Below are positions 45,286 through 54,948 of a stretch of 64,000 nucleotides of DNA, piece by piece. The stretch comes from Microbacterium lushaniae (lineage in GTDB: Bacteria; Actinomycetota; Actinomycetes; Actinomycetales; Microbacteriaceae). The position numbers and the translations under genes were made by a program. Within the stretch, counting starts at the first letter, position 1; each line of letters starts with the position of its first letter. Below the pieces are notes generated by a model. It was given only the letters and a program-made list of their open reading frames with translations, did not search any database and was not told where the DNA came from. The stretch covers positions 2,108,001-2,172,000 of the forward strand of contig NZ_CP044232.1 in assembly GCF_008727775.1 (NCBI RefSeq). Direction: 5' to 3'.

Positions 45286-46986
45286 TTACCCCGTGACCGC
45301 GCCCTCCGCAGCGGAGTGCACGAGCTTGGAGTACTTGGCCAGGACGCCACGGGTATAGCGCGGAGGAAGCGGCTCCCAGCCGTTGCGGCGGGAGCTCAGC
45401 TCGGTCTCGTCGACGAGTAGGTCGAGAGTGCGAGCCGCGATATCGACCCGTATCAGATCACCATCGCGCACGAATGCGATGGGACCTGCGTCCACCGCTT
45501 CGGGTGCTATGTGGCCGATGCACAGGCCGGTTGTGCCGCCGGAGAATCGACCGTCCGTCAAGAGTAGTACATCTTTTCCGAGGCCAGCGCCCTTGATGGC
45601 GGCCGTGATCGCGAGCATCTCGCGCATGCCCGGCCCGCCCTTGGGGCCCTCGTAGCGGATGACCACGACGTCGCCGGCGGTGATCTCCCCCGCCTCGAGT
45701 GCGTCCATCGCGGCGCGCTCGCGCTCGAACACGCGCGCGGGCCCCTCGAAGACCGCCGCGTCGAAGCCCGCGGTCTTCACGACCGCGCCCTCGGGCGCCA
45801 TCGAGCCGTGCAGGATCGTGATGCCGCCGGTGGCGTGGATGGGGTTGTCGAAGGAGTGGATGACGGTGCCGTCGACGGGGTCGGGGGCCAGATCCCGCAG
45901 GTTCTCGGCCAGCGTCTTGCCCGTGACCGTCAGGGCGTCGCCATGCAGCAGGCCCTCGTCGAGCATCGCCTTCATGATGACGGGGATGCCGCCCTGGCGG
46001 TCGACGTCGTTCATGACGTAGTTGCCGAACGGCTTCATGTCGGCGATGTGCGGGACCTTGTCGCCGATGCGGTTGAAATCGTGCAGGTTCAGCTCGACCT
46101 CGGCCTCACGCGCGATCGCGAGGAGGTGCAGGACGACGTTCGTGGAGCCGCCGAGGGCCATCGCGAGGGCGATGGCGTTCTCGAACGCCTCCTTGGTGAG
46201 GATGTCGCGCGTCGTGATGCCCAGGCGCAGCAGATTCACGACGGCCTCGCCGGAGCGGTGCGCGAAGTAGTCGCGGCGTCGGTCGGCCGACGGCGGGGCC
46301 GCCGATCCGGGCAGGCTCAGGCCCAGCGCCTCGGCGACCGAGGCCATCGTGTTGGCCGTGTACATCCCGCCGCACGCGCCCTCGCCGGGGGCGAAGGCGC
46401 ATTCGATGCGCTTGAGGTCGGCCTCGCTCATGCGACCGGCCAGGCACGCTCCGACTCCTTCGAAGGAGTCGATGATCGTGATCTCCTTCTCGGTGCCGTC
46501 CGACAGCTTGACCCAGCCGGGGGCGATCGAGCCGGCGTAGAGGAAGACGCTCGAGAGGTCCAGCCGTGCGCTGGCCATCAGCATCCCGGGGATGGACTTG
46601 TCGCAGCCGGCCAGGAGCACCGTGCCGTCGAGGCGCTCGGCCATGACGACGGTCTCGACGGAGTCGGCGATGACCTCGCGCGAGACGAGCGAGAAGTGCA
46701 TGCCCTCGTGGCCCATCGAGATGCCGTCGGAGACGGAGATCGTGCCGAACTGCAGCGGGTAGCCGCCGCCGGAGTGCACACCCTCCTTCGCGCCCTGCGC
46801 GAGCCGGTCCAGGCTCAGGTTGCAGGGCGTGATCTCGTTCCAGCTCGAGGCGATGCCGATCTGGGGCTTGTCCCAGTCCTCATCGCCCATGCCGACCCCG
46901 CGGAGCATGCCGCGGGACGTGGTGGCTTCGATTCCGTCGGTCACCACGCGGCTGCGCGGCTTGATGTCGATGGTGCTGTCGGGCAT
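45286..46986 (-). CDS. ilvD: Dihydroxy-acid dehydratase
   Basis: Iron-sulfur dehydratase, third common step of valine/isoleucine synthesis. 566 aa. Candidate cluster cysteines are C55 (ITPCNLS), C128 (AGCDKSIPG) and C205 (GACGGMYT). Residues about 465-540 use codons such as GTA, CTA, TTG, ATA and CGA that are rare in the rest of the gene, a sign of local recombination. The ATG at 46984-46986 lies 6 nt after TAGACT. That -10 overlaps the stop codon of the upstream FAH gene. Confidence 0.95.
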   Translation of the reverse strand: MPDSTIDIKPRSRVVTDGIEATTSRGMLRGVGMGDEDWDKPQIGIASSWNEITPCNLSLDRLAQGAKEGVHSGGGYPLQFGTISVSDGISMGHEGMHFSLVSREVIADSVETVVMAERLDGTVLLAGCDKSIPGMLMASARLDLSSVFLYAGSIAPGWVKLSDGTEKEITIIDSFEGVGACLAGRMSEADLKRIECAFAPGEGACGGMYTANTMASVAEALGLSLPGSAAPPSADRRRDYFAHRSGEAVVNLLRLGITTRDILTKEAFENAIALAMALGGSTNVVLHLLAIAREAEVELNLHDFNRIGDKVPHIADMKPFGNYVMNDVDRQGGIPVIMKAMLDEGLLHGDALTVTGKTLAENLRDLAPDPVDGTVIHSFDNPIHATGGITILHGSMAPEGAVVKTAGFDAAVFEGPARVFERERAAMDALEAGEITAGDVVVIRYEGPKGGPGMREMLAITAAIKGAGLGKDVLLLTDGRFSGGTTGLCIGHIAPEAVDAGPIAFVRDGDLIRVDIAARTLDLLVDETELSSRRNGWEPLPPRYTRGVLAKYSKLVHSAAEGAVTG

Positions 46987-46992
46987 TCCCGC

Positions 46993-46998
46993 AGTCTA
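46993..46998 (-). promoter_or_regulatory. -10 element of ilvD inside FAH stop codon
   Basis: Minus strand reads TAGACT, GCGGGA, ATG. The TAG is the last codon of the catabolic FAH gene. ilvDBNC therefore probably keep a leaderless promoter at the junction with the catabolic block. Confidence 0.55.
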
Positions 46999-47982
46999 TT
47001 CCCGGGCGGGCACCGATCGTGCCCGCGGCTGCGGCCGCCGGCGGGCGGGGGGGATCTCGTGCGGATGCATGCGAGCCGGATCCACGATGCCGACGAGTTC
47101 GCCGAGGCGTTCCACGCGCATGCTCACCACGTCGCCCGCCTGCAGCGGTGGCGGCACGAGCGCGCCGCCCGCGAGGCCCCACAGCTCGGCGAGGCATCCG
47201 CCGTTGCCCGTCGTGCCCGATCCGATGACATCACCGGGCACGACGCGCGACGCGCGGGACGCGTACGAGATGAGCTCGGGGAACGTCCAGGCCATGTTCG
47301 AGAGCAGGTCGGCGCCGGTGAGGACGCCGTTGACCGAGACCTCGGCGCGCAGAGCGAGGAAGCCGTCGTCGTCGATGCGGTCGGCCAGCTCGTCCGCCGT
47401 CACGATCCAGGGACCGAGCGACGTCGCGAAGTCCTTCCCCTTCGCGGGCCCCAGCCGCACGTTCATCTCGCGGCCCTGGATGTCGCGCGCCGACCAGTCG
47501 TTCATGATGGCGTAGCCGAAGATGCGGGTGGCCGCCTCGGCCGGATCCAGGTCCTCCCCCGGCTCACCGCCGAGCACGACGGCGACCTCGAGCTCGTAGT
47601 CGAGGCGCTCGGTCGCAGGCGGGCGGATGCGGGCACCCGATCCGTGCAGCGTGTGCGGGTTCGTGAAGTAGAACCGGGGCGACTCGTACCATGGGGCGGG
47701 CACGTTCGGGCGCCCCTGCGCGTCCGCGCTCATGCCCTCCACGTGCTCCTCGAACACCGCGAAATCGCGCACGGCGGCGGGCACGACAGGCGGCAGCAGC
47801 TCGACGTCCGCGAGCGCGCGCGCCGCGCGACCGACCGTCGCGGCGTGCACCTCGTGCGCGAAGGCGAGCCCGCCGCGCAGCAGGTCCGCGACCGTGATGC
47901 CGTCGGGGAGCGGCACGGCGCCGTCAGCCTCGACGAATCCCTCCTCGAGTGCGCCGCGGTTCATCCATCGTGCGATCTTCAT
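46996..47982 (-). CDS. Fumarylacetoacetate hydrolase-fold enzyme, catabolic, 328 aa
   Basis: Likely hydrolase, hydratase or decarboxylase acting on a ring-cleavage product. The long form has YELEVAVVLGGEPGED near residues 128-144 (metal glutamates), NDWSARDIQGREM near 164-176, and GDVIGSGTTGNGG in the active-site region. The last 20 residues are Arg/Pro-rich and look like read-through into former ilvD upstream DNA. It is the fourth gene of the dioxygenase-cyclase-monooxygenase-FAH run, 16 nt after the monooxygenase. Confidence 0.85.
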   Translation of the reverse strand: MKIARWMNRGALEEGFVEADGAVPLPDGITVADLLRGGLAFAHEVHAATVGRAARALADVELLPPVVPAAVRDFAVFEEHVEGMSADAQGRPNVPAPWYESPRFYFTNPHTLHGSGARIRPPATERLDYELEVAVVLGGEPGEDLDPAEAATRIFGYAIMNDWSARDIQGREMNVRLGPAKGKDFATSLGPWIVTADELADRIDDDGFLALRAEVSVNGVLTGADLLSNMAWTFPELISYASRASRVVPGDVIGSGTTGNGGCLAELWGLAGGALVPPPLQAGDVVSMRVERLGELVGIVDPARMHPHEIPPARRRPQPRARSVPARE

Positions 47983-47998
47983 GCGATTCCTCCTGGTT

Positions 47999-49138
47999 TC
48001 ACAGCGGGCGGGCGAGGCGCTCGCCGAGCTCGGCGATCAGACGTGGCATCTCCGCGGAGTGGTCCTCGCCGTCGCGCTGCCATTCCGCGAGCTGCACGGA
48101 CGCGTCGACGACGGCCGTCGCGCGCGCGACGCGGCGACGGTGGAACTCGTCCCACAGGGCGGGCGTGATCTCCGCGGCGTCAACGAGGAGGTCCGTGAGG
48201 ATGAGGGCGTCTTCGAGCGCTTGCGCGGCGCCCTGCGCGATCGTGGGCGGGCACGAGTGCGCGGCGTCGCCGATGATCACGACGCGCCCGCGGTTCCAGG
48301 GCGCCGGCACGACGTGCCGCGTGAACCACGTGTAGTTCACGAGGGCCTCCCCCGCGTCCAGGTCCGCGCGGATGCTGTCCCACGGCCCGCCGTACGCACG
48401 AGAGCGGTCGCGCATGTACGCGGCGGCTTCGGCCGCGGGCATGTCGAAGTGCTTCTCGGCGTCGAACACGAGGAATGCGTACATCGAGTCCGCGCCCGTG
48501 GGGGTGTACCCCGCGATGTACGCGGGCCCGCCGTAGTACAGCTCGGTCGTCTCGACCTCGGCGGGACGTGAGACGAACGCACGCCAGATCCCCATGCCCG
48601 TGTGCTCGGGCACGGTCGCGATGCCGATACCCGCGCGGATTGCGGAGTGCAGTCCGTCGGCACCGATCACGAGGTCGTACGTCCCCACATCCCCGTCGGG
48701 AGATTCGAGCGTCACGACGCCGTCGTGCTCGCGCGTCCCGGTCGCGCGGATGCCGAAGCGGGCCCGCACGCCCGCTTCCTGCGCGTGCTCGAAGAGGATG
48801 CGCGCGAGCGCCGGACGGGGCATCCCCATCGCCGACGGCATCCCGGGCAGACGCGTCGAGCCCTCCGCGCGGCGTGCGATGACAGGGGCGTCCGGGCCCG
48901 GCGCGCGCAGTACGAGCCCGTCGAACGCGTAGCCCGCTGCGGAGATGTCCTCCCACACACCCAGCGCGGCGAACGCCTGCAGTGCATTGGCCTGCAGGGA
49001 GATCCCCGACCCGAGCGCGGTGAGCTCGGGCTGGGCTTCGATCAGGTCGACGGCGACGCCGGCGCGCGCGAGGCGGATGGCGGCCGCGAGACCGGACACA
49101 CCCGCTCCCGCGATCGCGACACTGGTGACAGCTGGCAC
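47999..49138 (-). CDS. FAD-dependent aromatic monooxygenase, 379 aa
   Basis: Group A flavoprotein monooxygenase like salicylate hydroxylase or 6-hydroxynicotinate 3-monooxygenase, which hydroxylates an aromatic acid with NAD(P)H and O2. The FAD Rossmann motif GAGVSG is at residues 11-16, DLVIGADGLHSAIR lies mid-chain, and GDAAHSCPPTIAQGAAQALE in part binds the flavin ribityl. The GTG at 49136-49138 has AGGAGG 7 nt upstream, so I prefer it to the longer open frame. Third gene of the catabolic run. Confidence 0.88.
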   Translation of the reverse strand: MPAVTSVAIAGAGVSGLAAAIRLARAGVAVDLIEAQPELTALGSGISLQANALQAFAALGVWEDISAAGYAFDGLVLRAPGPDAPVIARRAEGSTRLPGMPSAMGMPRPALARILFEHAQEAGVRARFGIRATGTREHDGVVTLESPDGDVGTYDLVIGADGLHSAIRAGIGIATVPEHTGMGIWRAFVSRPAEVETTELYYGGPAYIAGYTPTGADSMYAFLVFDAEKHFDMPAAEAAAYMRDRSRAYGGPWDSIRADLDAGEALVNYTWFTRHVVPAPWNRGRVVIIGDAAHSCPPTIAQGAAQALEDALILTDLLVDAAEITPALWDEFHRRRVARATAVVDASVQLAEWQRDGEDHSAEMPRLIAELGERLARPL

Positions 49139-49208
49139 CTCGGAACCTCCTCGTTCAGAGAGTGGATGGGGCGCAGTGCCCCGGGACTTCAGATGAGGGC
49201 GATCGGGT

Positions 49209-50183
49209 TCAGCGGCGAACCGACCGCACCCGTGATGGGAAGGGCGCTGCGGACAGCAGGAACTCGTACCGGCCGGATGCGGCGCACACGGCACCGAGCT
49301 CTTCAAGGTCCCACATCTCGCCGACCGTGAGCCCCATGTTCGGGATCACGATCTGGTGCAGCGGCTGGAACGACTCGTCGAACTCATTGGGACGCACTTC
49401 GAATCCCCACGTGTCGGTCGCGATCGCCGCGATCTCGGTGCGGTGCAGCCAGCCGGCGGTCGTGAGGGACAGACCGGGAGCGGGGCCGCCCGCGTACTCC
49501 CCCCATCCGTTGCGACGCGCACGCGCCAACTGACCCGTGCGCACGAGCACGATGTCGCCGCGCCCCACGCGTGCACTGTCACCCTGAGCGCGCACGCACG
49601 CGTCGAGGTCCGCCGCGGTGATCGCGTACCCGTCCTCGAGCTCGCCGGACTCGGGGCGCAGGAAGCGGCCCATGTCCAGCAGCACGCCGCGGGAGATGAT
49701 CACGTCGGCTGCGTGCTCGATGCCGGTCACGCGATCGCCCTGCGTCGTCACGACGTCACCCGCGGGACGCCCGTTGTAGGCCAGGCCGCGGTCGAAGATG
49801 TGGCCGAGGCCGTCCCACTGCGTCGAGCACTGGAGCGGCATCACGATCATGTCGTCCGCGCCCCCGATACCGTGCGGGTTGTAGTCCGGGTTGCGCTCGT
49901 GGTCGAGCCCTGTACCCGTCATCGTGTGCACGGGATTGTTGCGCTTCTTCCACCCGCGCTGCGGACCGTCCTCGTTGAACGCCTGGGCGAGCGTGACGGC
50001 CCGGCCTTCCGTTACCAGTCGCGCCGCTTCGACCCGCTTGGCTGCATCGATGAAGTTGAGCGTCCCCAGCGCGTCGTCGGCGCCCCACCGCCCCCAGTTG
50101 CGGTACTCCTCGGCTCGGATGACGACTTCGCCGAGCGCGTCGGCGCGGTCGAGGTCCGCGGGGTTCTCGGACAGGGAGCTCAC
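49209..50183 (-). CDS. Cyclase-family metal-dependent hydrolase, 324 aa
   Basis: Member of the family that includes bacterial kynurenine formamidase and isatin hydrolase, metal enzymes that hydrolyse amide or lactam bonds. This is the large type: CSTQWDGLGHIFD (residues about 119-131) carries the likely metal residues, and NWGRWGADDALGTLNFI near 29-45 is characteristic. Its presence suggests a nitrogen- or lactone-containing intermediate. The GTG at 50181-50183 is 25 nt after the dioxygenase stop. Confidence 0.82.
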   Translation of the reverse strand: MSSLSENPADLDRADALGEVVIRAEEYRNWGRWGADDALGTLNFIDAAKRVEAARLVTEGRAVTLAQAFNEDGPQRGWKKRNNPVHTMTGTGLDHERNPDYNPHGIGGADDMIVMPLQCSTQWDGLGHIFDRGLAYNGRPAGDVVTTQGDRVTGIEHAADVIISRGVLLDMGRFLRPESGELEDGYAITAADLDACVRAQGDSARVGRGDIVLVRTGQLARARRNGWGEYAGGPAPGLSLTTAGWLHRTEIAAIATDTWGFEVRPNEFDESFQPLHQIVIPNMGLTVGEMWDLEELGAVCAASGRYEFLLSAAPFPSRVRSVRR

Positions 50184-50208
50184 GACACGCTCCGCGTCGC
50201 GCGCCGGA

Positions 50209-51213
50209 TCATGCCTTGTCCCTGAGCAGGTCGCCCTTGATCTCGTCCGGGACGCCTTCCTCGGTCGCGGTAGGTCCGTCCGCGGGAGGGAACGACTCGG
50301 TCAGCGACAGCGGCATCGAGCTGTTGCGGTAGATGTCGTACGAGCCCTGCGACGTCTTCCACGTCTGCGGCTCCCAGTCCGGTACGTAGTTGCGGTAGCC
50401 GCCGGTGTTCAGTTCGACGCGCATGCCCGAGGGCTCGCGGTAGTACAGGAACGACTGCTCGCCGATGCCGTGGATCGTCGGGCCGTACTCGATGTGCACG
50501 CCGGCCTCCATGAGCAGATCCGCAGCGATGAGCATCTCCTCGCGCGTGTCGTACCAGTAGGCGTAGTGGTTGACCCGTCCCGAGCGCGTGGATCCGTCCA
50601 GCACGACGCCGAGGTCGTGCGACTTCTCGTTCGTCGTGAGCACCGAGAACACCGAGATGGGCGCCTCCTCGAGGACCGTGCGGGCCATGATGCGGAAGCC
50701 GAGCACCTCGTGGTACCACTGGCAGAACGCGTCCACGTCGCTCGCGCAGATCGTGACGTGGTCCAGCTGACGCGGCGCGCCGGCGAGACGCGACCGGCGC
50801 TGCGGACGGTCCGGGAAGGTCGAGGCGAGCTCGCCCTGGGTGTAGCGGTGGTGCACTGCATCCCAGTGCAGCACCATCGTGTGGCCCCACGGTCCCACGA
50901 AGCGGTAGGCCCGGCCGATGTCGTGGCCGTCGAACCACTCGCCGACGCCGCCCTTGGCCTCGATGCGACGGACCGCCTCCTCGAGCGCCTCGGCGCTCGC
51001 CGTGCGCCACGCCATCGAGTGCAGCGCCGTCTCGTCTCCCCGCTCGATCACGAGGCTGTAGCTGTAGTAGTCGCCCCATGTGCGCAGGTACACGCGGTCC
51101 TCGTCACGGGCCACCTCGGTCATGCCCACGTGCGTGACGTAGAAGTCGACCGACGCATCGACATCGCGCGTGGTCAGGGCGACGTAGGACAAGTGCGAAA
51201 GCAGAGTGATCAT
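50209..51213 (-). CDS. VOC-family extradiol ring-cleavage dioxygenase, 334 aa
   Basis: Type I extradiol dioxygenase resembling catechol 2,3-dioxygenase. It has two glyoxalase-like domains: about 5-115 and 148-290. The Fe(II) ligands in the second domain are H152 (QLDHVTIC), H216 (VNHYAYWY) and E267 (MRVELNTGG). The first domain lacks a full triad, as usual. The ATG at 51211-51213 follows GAAAGGATCGAAG. First gene of the minus-strand catabolic operon and divergent from a LysR gene. Confidence 0.9.
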   Translation of the reverse strand: MITLLSHLSYVALTTRDVDASVDFYVTHVGMTEVARDEDRVYLRTWGDYYSYSLVIERGDETALHSMAWRTASAEALEEAVRRIEAKGGVGEWFDGHDIGRAYRFVGPWGHTMVLHWDAVHHRYTQGELASTFPDRPQRRSRLAGAPRQLDHVTICASDVDAFCQWYHEVLGFRIMARTVLEEAPISVFSVLTTNEKSHDLGVVLDGSTRSGRVNHYAYWYDTREEMLIAADLLMEAGVHIEYGPTIHGIGEQSFLYYREPSGMRVELNTGGYRNYVPDWEPQTWKTSQGSYDIYRNSSMPLSLTESFPPADGPTATEEGVPDEIKGDLLRDKA

Positions 51214-51294
51214 CTTCGATCCTTTCAGCGGCGCGGAATGGGGCCGCATGCCGAGTCTGTGGGAGGGCAAGCCCATTGGGGAACCGCAGAATCA

Positions 51295-51322
51295 CTATCG
51301 CAAGCATCAGGATTACCGATAG
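51295..51322. promoter_or_regulatory. LysR operator candidate CTATCG/CGATAG
   Basis: CTATCG (51295-51300) and CGATAG (51317-51322) are perfect arms with a 16-nt spacer between the divergent dioxygenase and lysR genes. The right half, TTACCGATAG, recurs upstream of the ABC importer operon (56956-56965). Confidence 0.6.
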
Positions 51323-51352
51323 GGTCGGGCCACCCGAGACAGGAGCCCGACC

Positions 51353-52273
51353 GTGCCCGACGACCCGTTGCTCTCCCGCCTGGACCTCAACCTGCTGGTG
51401 GCGCTGGATGCCCTGCTCACCGAGCGCAACGTCACGCGCGCAGCCGAGCGGTTGCGCCTGAGCCAGCCGTCGCTGAGCGCCGCCCTCGCGCGCCTTCGCG
51501 TGCACTTCGACGACCCCCTGCTGGCGCGGCGGGGCAACACCTACGAGCTCACGCCGCTCGCGGCGCGCCTGCCCGAACACACCGCGGACGCGCTCAACGC
51601 GGTCCGTCGCGTGTTCGAGAGCCAATCGCGGTGGGACCCGTCGGAATCCTCGCGCACCTTCACGGTGCACGGGTCCGACTACGCGCTGACGGTGATCGGC
51701 CCGGCGGTGTCGCGTCTGGCCAGCGCGCAGGCGCCGGGCGTGCGCGTGCGCTTCGTGCCGACCTCGAGCATGGGCATCGACGACGTGCTCAACCGCCTCG
51801 CATCGCTGGATGCCCTGATCCTCCCGCACGGCATCGCGGCCGACCGTCCGTGCATGGACCTGTGGCGCGACGATTGGGTGGTCCTCGCCGCCGCCGACAA
51901 TCCGCGCGTGCACCCGACGCTGAGCCTGGAGACGCTGTCCGCGTCGCCGTGGGTGTTCACCTACCAGACGCGCGTGTCGTTCACGGCGGTGGGGCGTCAG
52001 CTCGAGCAGCTCGGCCTGCAGCCGCGCATCGAGGCCATCGTGGAGAGCTTCTCGCTCCTGCCGCTGTACGTCGCCGGCACGGATCGTCTCGCGCTGATCC
52101 AGCGCAAGCTCGCCCCGCGCGTGCAGGGGCTCGGCGGGGTGGCGGTGTGCGAGCTGCCGTTCGAACCCGTTCCGCTCATCGAGGCGCTGTGGTGGCATCC
52201 CGCGCACGAGAACGATCCCGAGCACGAGTGGCTGCGGGGTCTGTTCACCGAGGCGGTGCGCGACCTGGCGTGA
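51353..52273 (+). CDS. LysR-family regulator of the catabolic block, 306 aa
   Basis: LTTR of the NodD/LinR-like branch. RLDLNLLVALDALLTERNVT in part opens the chain, and the helix-turn-helix is at about residues 27-48 (TRAAERLRLSQPSLSAALAR). The effector domain has the WRDDWVVLAAADNPR block typical of aromatic sensors. The GTG at 51353 has AGGAG about 7 nt upstream. It is divergent from the dioxygenase operon and faces the second FAH gene convergently. It probably senses the aromatic substrate. Confidence 0.9.
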   Translation: MPDDPLLSRLDLNLLVALDALLTERNVTRAAERLRLSQPSLSAALARLRVHFDDPLLARRGNTYELTPLAARLPEHTADALNAVRRVFESQSRWDPSESSRTFTVHGSDYALTVIGPAVSRLASAQAPGVRVRFVPTSSMGIDDVLNRLASLDALILPHGIAADRPCMDLWRDDWVVLAAADNPRVHPTLSLETLSASPWVFTYQTRVSFTAVGRQLEQLGLQPRIEAIVESFSLLPLYVAGTDRLALIQRKLAPRVQGLGGVAVCELPFEPVPLIEALWWHPAHENDPEHEWLRGLFTEAVRDLA

Positions 52274-52310
52274 CGCCGCCGTAGCGCGCGCGACCGCGTG
52301 CAGCGCGGGG

Positions 52311-53285
52311 TCAGGCAGCCGGGTCCCCCGTGTCGGCGACGCAGCGCACGACCTGAGTGCCCAGGTGCGTGATACTCCCGGTGAGGACGTCCCCGTCCTG
52401 CAGGAACCGGCCCCAGTGCTGCCCGTTTCCCGCGGGGCTGCCGGTGAGGATGAGGTCTCCCGGCAGCAACGGGAGCGTGTGCGACGCCGTGGACACGATG
52501 TGCGCGACGTCGTGCACGAGCTCGGCGGTCGTCGCGTCCTGCATCGCGCGGTCGTTCAGGTCGAGGCGCACGCGCAGGTCGCTGGGGTCCACGAAGCCCG
52601 CGGGGACGAGGAAAGGACCGGTGGGGAGGAACCCGGGTGAGTTCTTGGAACGGAACCAGTCCGCTCCGAGACCGCCGATGTCCGCCGGGAACGCGAGGTC
52701 GCGCGTCGTGATGTCGTTCACGATCGTGTAGCCGGCGATGTGCGCGGGCGCCTCCTCCGGGGTCACGCGGAACGCGCGGCTCCCGATGACGGCGGCGAGC
52801 TCGAGCTCCCAATCGTGCTGTTCGCTGCCGGCAGGCAGCACGAGGGGCTCGTCGTCGCCCACGACGCACGCCGGCATGCCGATGAACACGTAGGCGCGAC
52901 CGCTCGCGGCCCGCGCGTCCATCGCGCGTTCCGCACGCGCACGCGCCTCCTCCTCGCTCAGACCGCTGTCCCGGCGGGTCATCCCCGCGATCGCGAGCTG
53001 GATGACGTGCGTGCGGTAGTTGGCCCCGGCCTGGAGGACCTGACGCGGCTCGACGGGTGCCGTCAGCGTCACGTCCGCGAGCGGACGCCACGGGCCGTCG
53101 ACGTCCACGAGACGGGCGAGGCGTCCCCACTCCCCGGTCGCGAGGAACGAGTTCAGGTCCGCGGCACCGAGGTCATCGGGTCCGAGCGCGCGGATGCGGT
53201 CCCCCGCGACGAGCCCGAGCACCGTGCCCTCGCCGTCGCGGAACCGCGCGAGCGCGAACGGCGCGTCCGGTCCCTGCGTCGTCAT
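52311..53285 (-). CDS. Fumarylacetoacetate hydrolase-fold enzyme, 324 aa
   Basis: Second FAH-fold enzyme of the catabolic block, only distantly similar to the first. The family core is DWELELAAVIGSRAF near residues 167-181, VNDITTRDLAFPAD near 199-212, and GDLILTGSPAGNG near 275-287. An inserted helical segment rich in Arg/Ala (about 112-132) precedes the core. The ATG at 53283-53285 has AGAGGTGACC upstream. It lies 40 nt downstream of the ABC ATPase gene, so it is probably the last gene of the importer operon. Confidence 0.85.
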   Translation of the reverse strand: MTTQGPDAPFALARFRDGEGTVLGLVAGDRIRALGPDDLGAADLNSFLATGEWGRLARLVDVDGPWRPLADVTLTAPVEPRQVLQAGANYRTHVIQLAIAGMTRRDSGLSEEEARARAERAMDARAASGRAYVFIGMPACVVGDDEPLVLPAGSEQHDWELELAAVIGSRAFRVTPEEAPAHIAGYTIVNDITTRDLAFPADIGGLGADWFRSKNSPGFLPTGPFLVPAGFVDPSDLRVRLDLNDRAMQDATTAELVHDVAHIVSTASHTLPLLPGDLILTGSPAGNGQHWGRFLQDGDVLTGSITHLGTQVVRCVADTGDPAA

Positions 53286-53325
53286 GCGGTCACCTCTGCG
53301 GGTCGTGCCCACGGCAGCCGCGCGC

Positions 53326-54138
53326 TCACTCGGACGTCGCCGTCGGCGTCAGGCCGTACTGCTGGATCTCTCCCAGCACGCGCGTGCGCAGTTCCACGAA
53401 CGTCGGTGTGGACTTCGTGGTCAGCTGCGTGCGCTCGCGTCCCAGTGGCACCTCCACGTCGTCCACGATGACCGACGGCCGCCCGCCGAGCACGACCACG
53501 CGATCACCGAGATACACCGCCTCGTCGATGTCGTGCGTCACGACGACGATCGTGATCCCGATGTCGTTGCGCAACCGCAGCACGAGGTCCTCGAGATCGA
53601 AGCGCGTCTGCGCGTCGAGCGACCCGAACGGCTCGTCCATGAGCATGATGGGCGCCTCGTACGCGAGCGCACGGGCGATCGCGACACGCTGCTGCATGCC
53701 GCCGGACAACTGCCACGGGTACTTGTCCTCGTTGCCACCCAAACCCACGACCTCGAGCGCTTCGTTCGCGCGCCGCAAGCGTTCAACCTTGCCCACCCCG
53801 CGCCCCTCGAGCGGGAAGGCCACGTTCTGCGCGACCTTCATCCAGGGCATGAGTGAACCGCGGTAGTCCTGGAACACGACGGCGATCTTCTCGGACGGCG
53901 CCGTGATCTCGGCGTCACCCAGCGACACCGTCCCGCTCGTGGGGGCAGCGAGGCCCGCGAGCAGCCGCAGGAGGGTCGTCTTACCCACTCCCGAGGGGCC
54001 CACGAGGCACGTGACGTCACCGGCGCGGATCTGCAGGTGCAGACCCCGGATCACCTCCACGCGATCGTCACCGGTGCCGAACGCCTTGCTCACGTGCGAC
54101 GCGGTGAGCGCCACATCCGTCGCCAGGTCACGAGTCAT
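53326..54138 (-). CDS. ABC transporter ATP-binding protein (SsuB/TauB-like)
   Basis: ATPase of a nitrate/sulfonate/taurine-type importer. Walker A GPSGVGKT is at residues 47-54, the Q-loop is VVFQDYRGSLMPWM, the signature LSGGMQQ is at 144-150, Walker B LMDEP at 166-170, and the H-loop VVTHDIDEAV follows. 270 aa. The ATG at 54136-54138 overlaps the permease stop as ATGA. The substrate is probably the aromatic acid degraded by the neighbouring enzymes. Confidence 0.92.
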   Translation of the reverse strand: MTRDLATDVALTASHVSKAFGTGDDRVEVIRGLHLQIRAGDVTCLVGPSGVGKTTLLRLLAGLAAPTSGTVSLGDAEITAPSEKIAVVFQDYRGSLMPWMKVAQNVAFPLEGRGVGKVERLRRANEALEVVGLGGNEDKYPWQLSGGMQQRVAIARALAYEAPIMLMDEPFGSLDAQTRFDLEDLVLRLRNDIGITIVVVTHDIDEAVYLGDRVVVLGGRPSVIVDDVEVPLGRERTQLTTKSTPTFVELRTRVLGEIQQYGLTPTATSE

Positions 54139-54947
54139 GACTTGTCTCCCTTCGAGACGCGCCCGGAACGACGCGTCTCTGCGTCCTGCCGGGTCCATAC
54201 GAGCACGCGGTGCTCGCCGAACATGTACAGCGCGGTGAACAGCCATCCGATGACGCCGATGAGCAGGGTCCCCGCCCACGCTTGCGCCAACTGGAACCGC
54301 TGCCCGCTCTGCAGGATGAAGTGCCCGACGCCTTCCGTCGAGCCGTACATCTCGCTCACGACGAGCATCACGATGCCGATCGAGATCGCCAGCCGGAGGC
54401 CGATCGCGATCTGCGGCGCGGCTCCCGGCAGCACGACGCGACGGATGCGCAGCGCGAGCGGGATGCGGTACGACCGCGCGGTCTCGAACACGCTGGGCTG
54501 GATCGAGCGCACGCCCTCGATCGCGTTGAGCAAGATGGGCCACACGCATGCGAGGAAGATCAGGAACACCTTCGGCCCGCGGCCCACGCCGAGCGTGAGG
54601 ATCACGATGGGCACGAACACCACGATGGGCAGCGTGCGGAAGAAGTCCAAGTAGGGCGAGAGGACTTGCCCCGCGCGCGGCATGAGCCCGATCGCGGTGC
54701 CGATGCCGATCCCCACGACCGTCGCGAGGATGAGGGCCATGAAGTAGTTGCCGAAGCTGTACGCCAGCGAGCTCCACAGCGTTCCGGAGGCGGCCCAGTC
54801 CCCGAACTTCGCGAGGATCGTGGACAACGGCGGCCAGAACACCGAGGTCGACTGCGCGGACACGACGAACCACAGCACGATGAGGACGATGGGAAGCCAC
54901 GCCAGCAGGATGATCCGGGTCACGGGACCGTAGGTGCGCGCGTTCAT
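54135..54947 (-). CDS. ABC transporter permease (SsuC-like), 270 aa
   Basis: Inner-membrane permease of the binding-protein-dependent type. About six helices are seen. The EAA loop is ETARSYRIPLALRIRRVVLPG, split here as ETARSYRIPLALR and RVVLPGAAPQIAIGL. The ATG at 54945-54947 is 1 nt after the stop of the preceding permease gene and the stop overlaps the ATPase gene. Confidence 0.9.
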   Translation of the reverse strand: MNARTYGPVTRIILLAWLPIVLIVLWFVVSAQSTSVFWPPLSTILAKFGDWAASGTLWSSLAYSFGNYFMALILATVVGIGIGTAIGLMPRAGQVLSPYLDFFRTLPIVVFVPIVILTLGVGRGPKVFLIFLACVWPILLNAIEGVRSIQPSVFETARSYRIPLALRIRRVVLPGAAPQIAIGLRLAISIGIVMLVVSEMYGSTEGVGHFILQSGQRFQLAQAWAGTLLIGVIGWLFTALYMFGEHRVLVWTRQDAETRRSGRVSKGDKS

Positions 54948-54948
54948 G

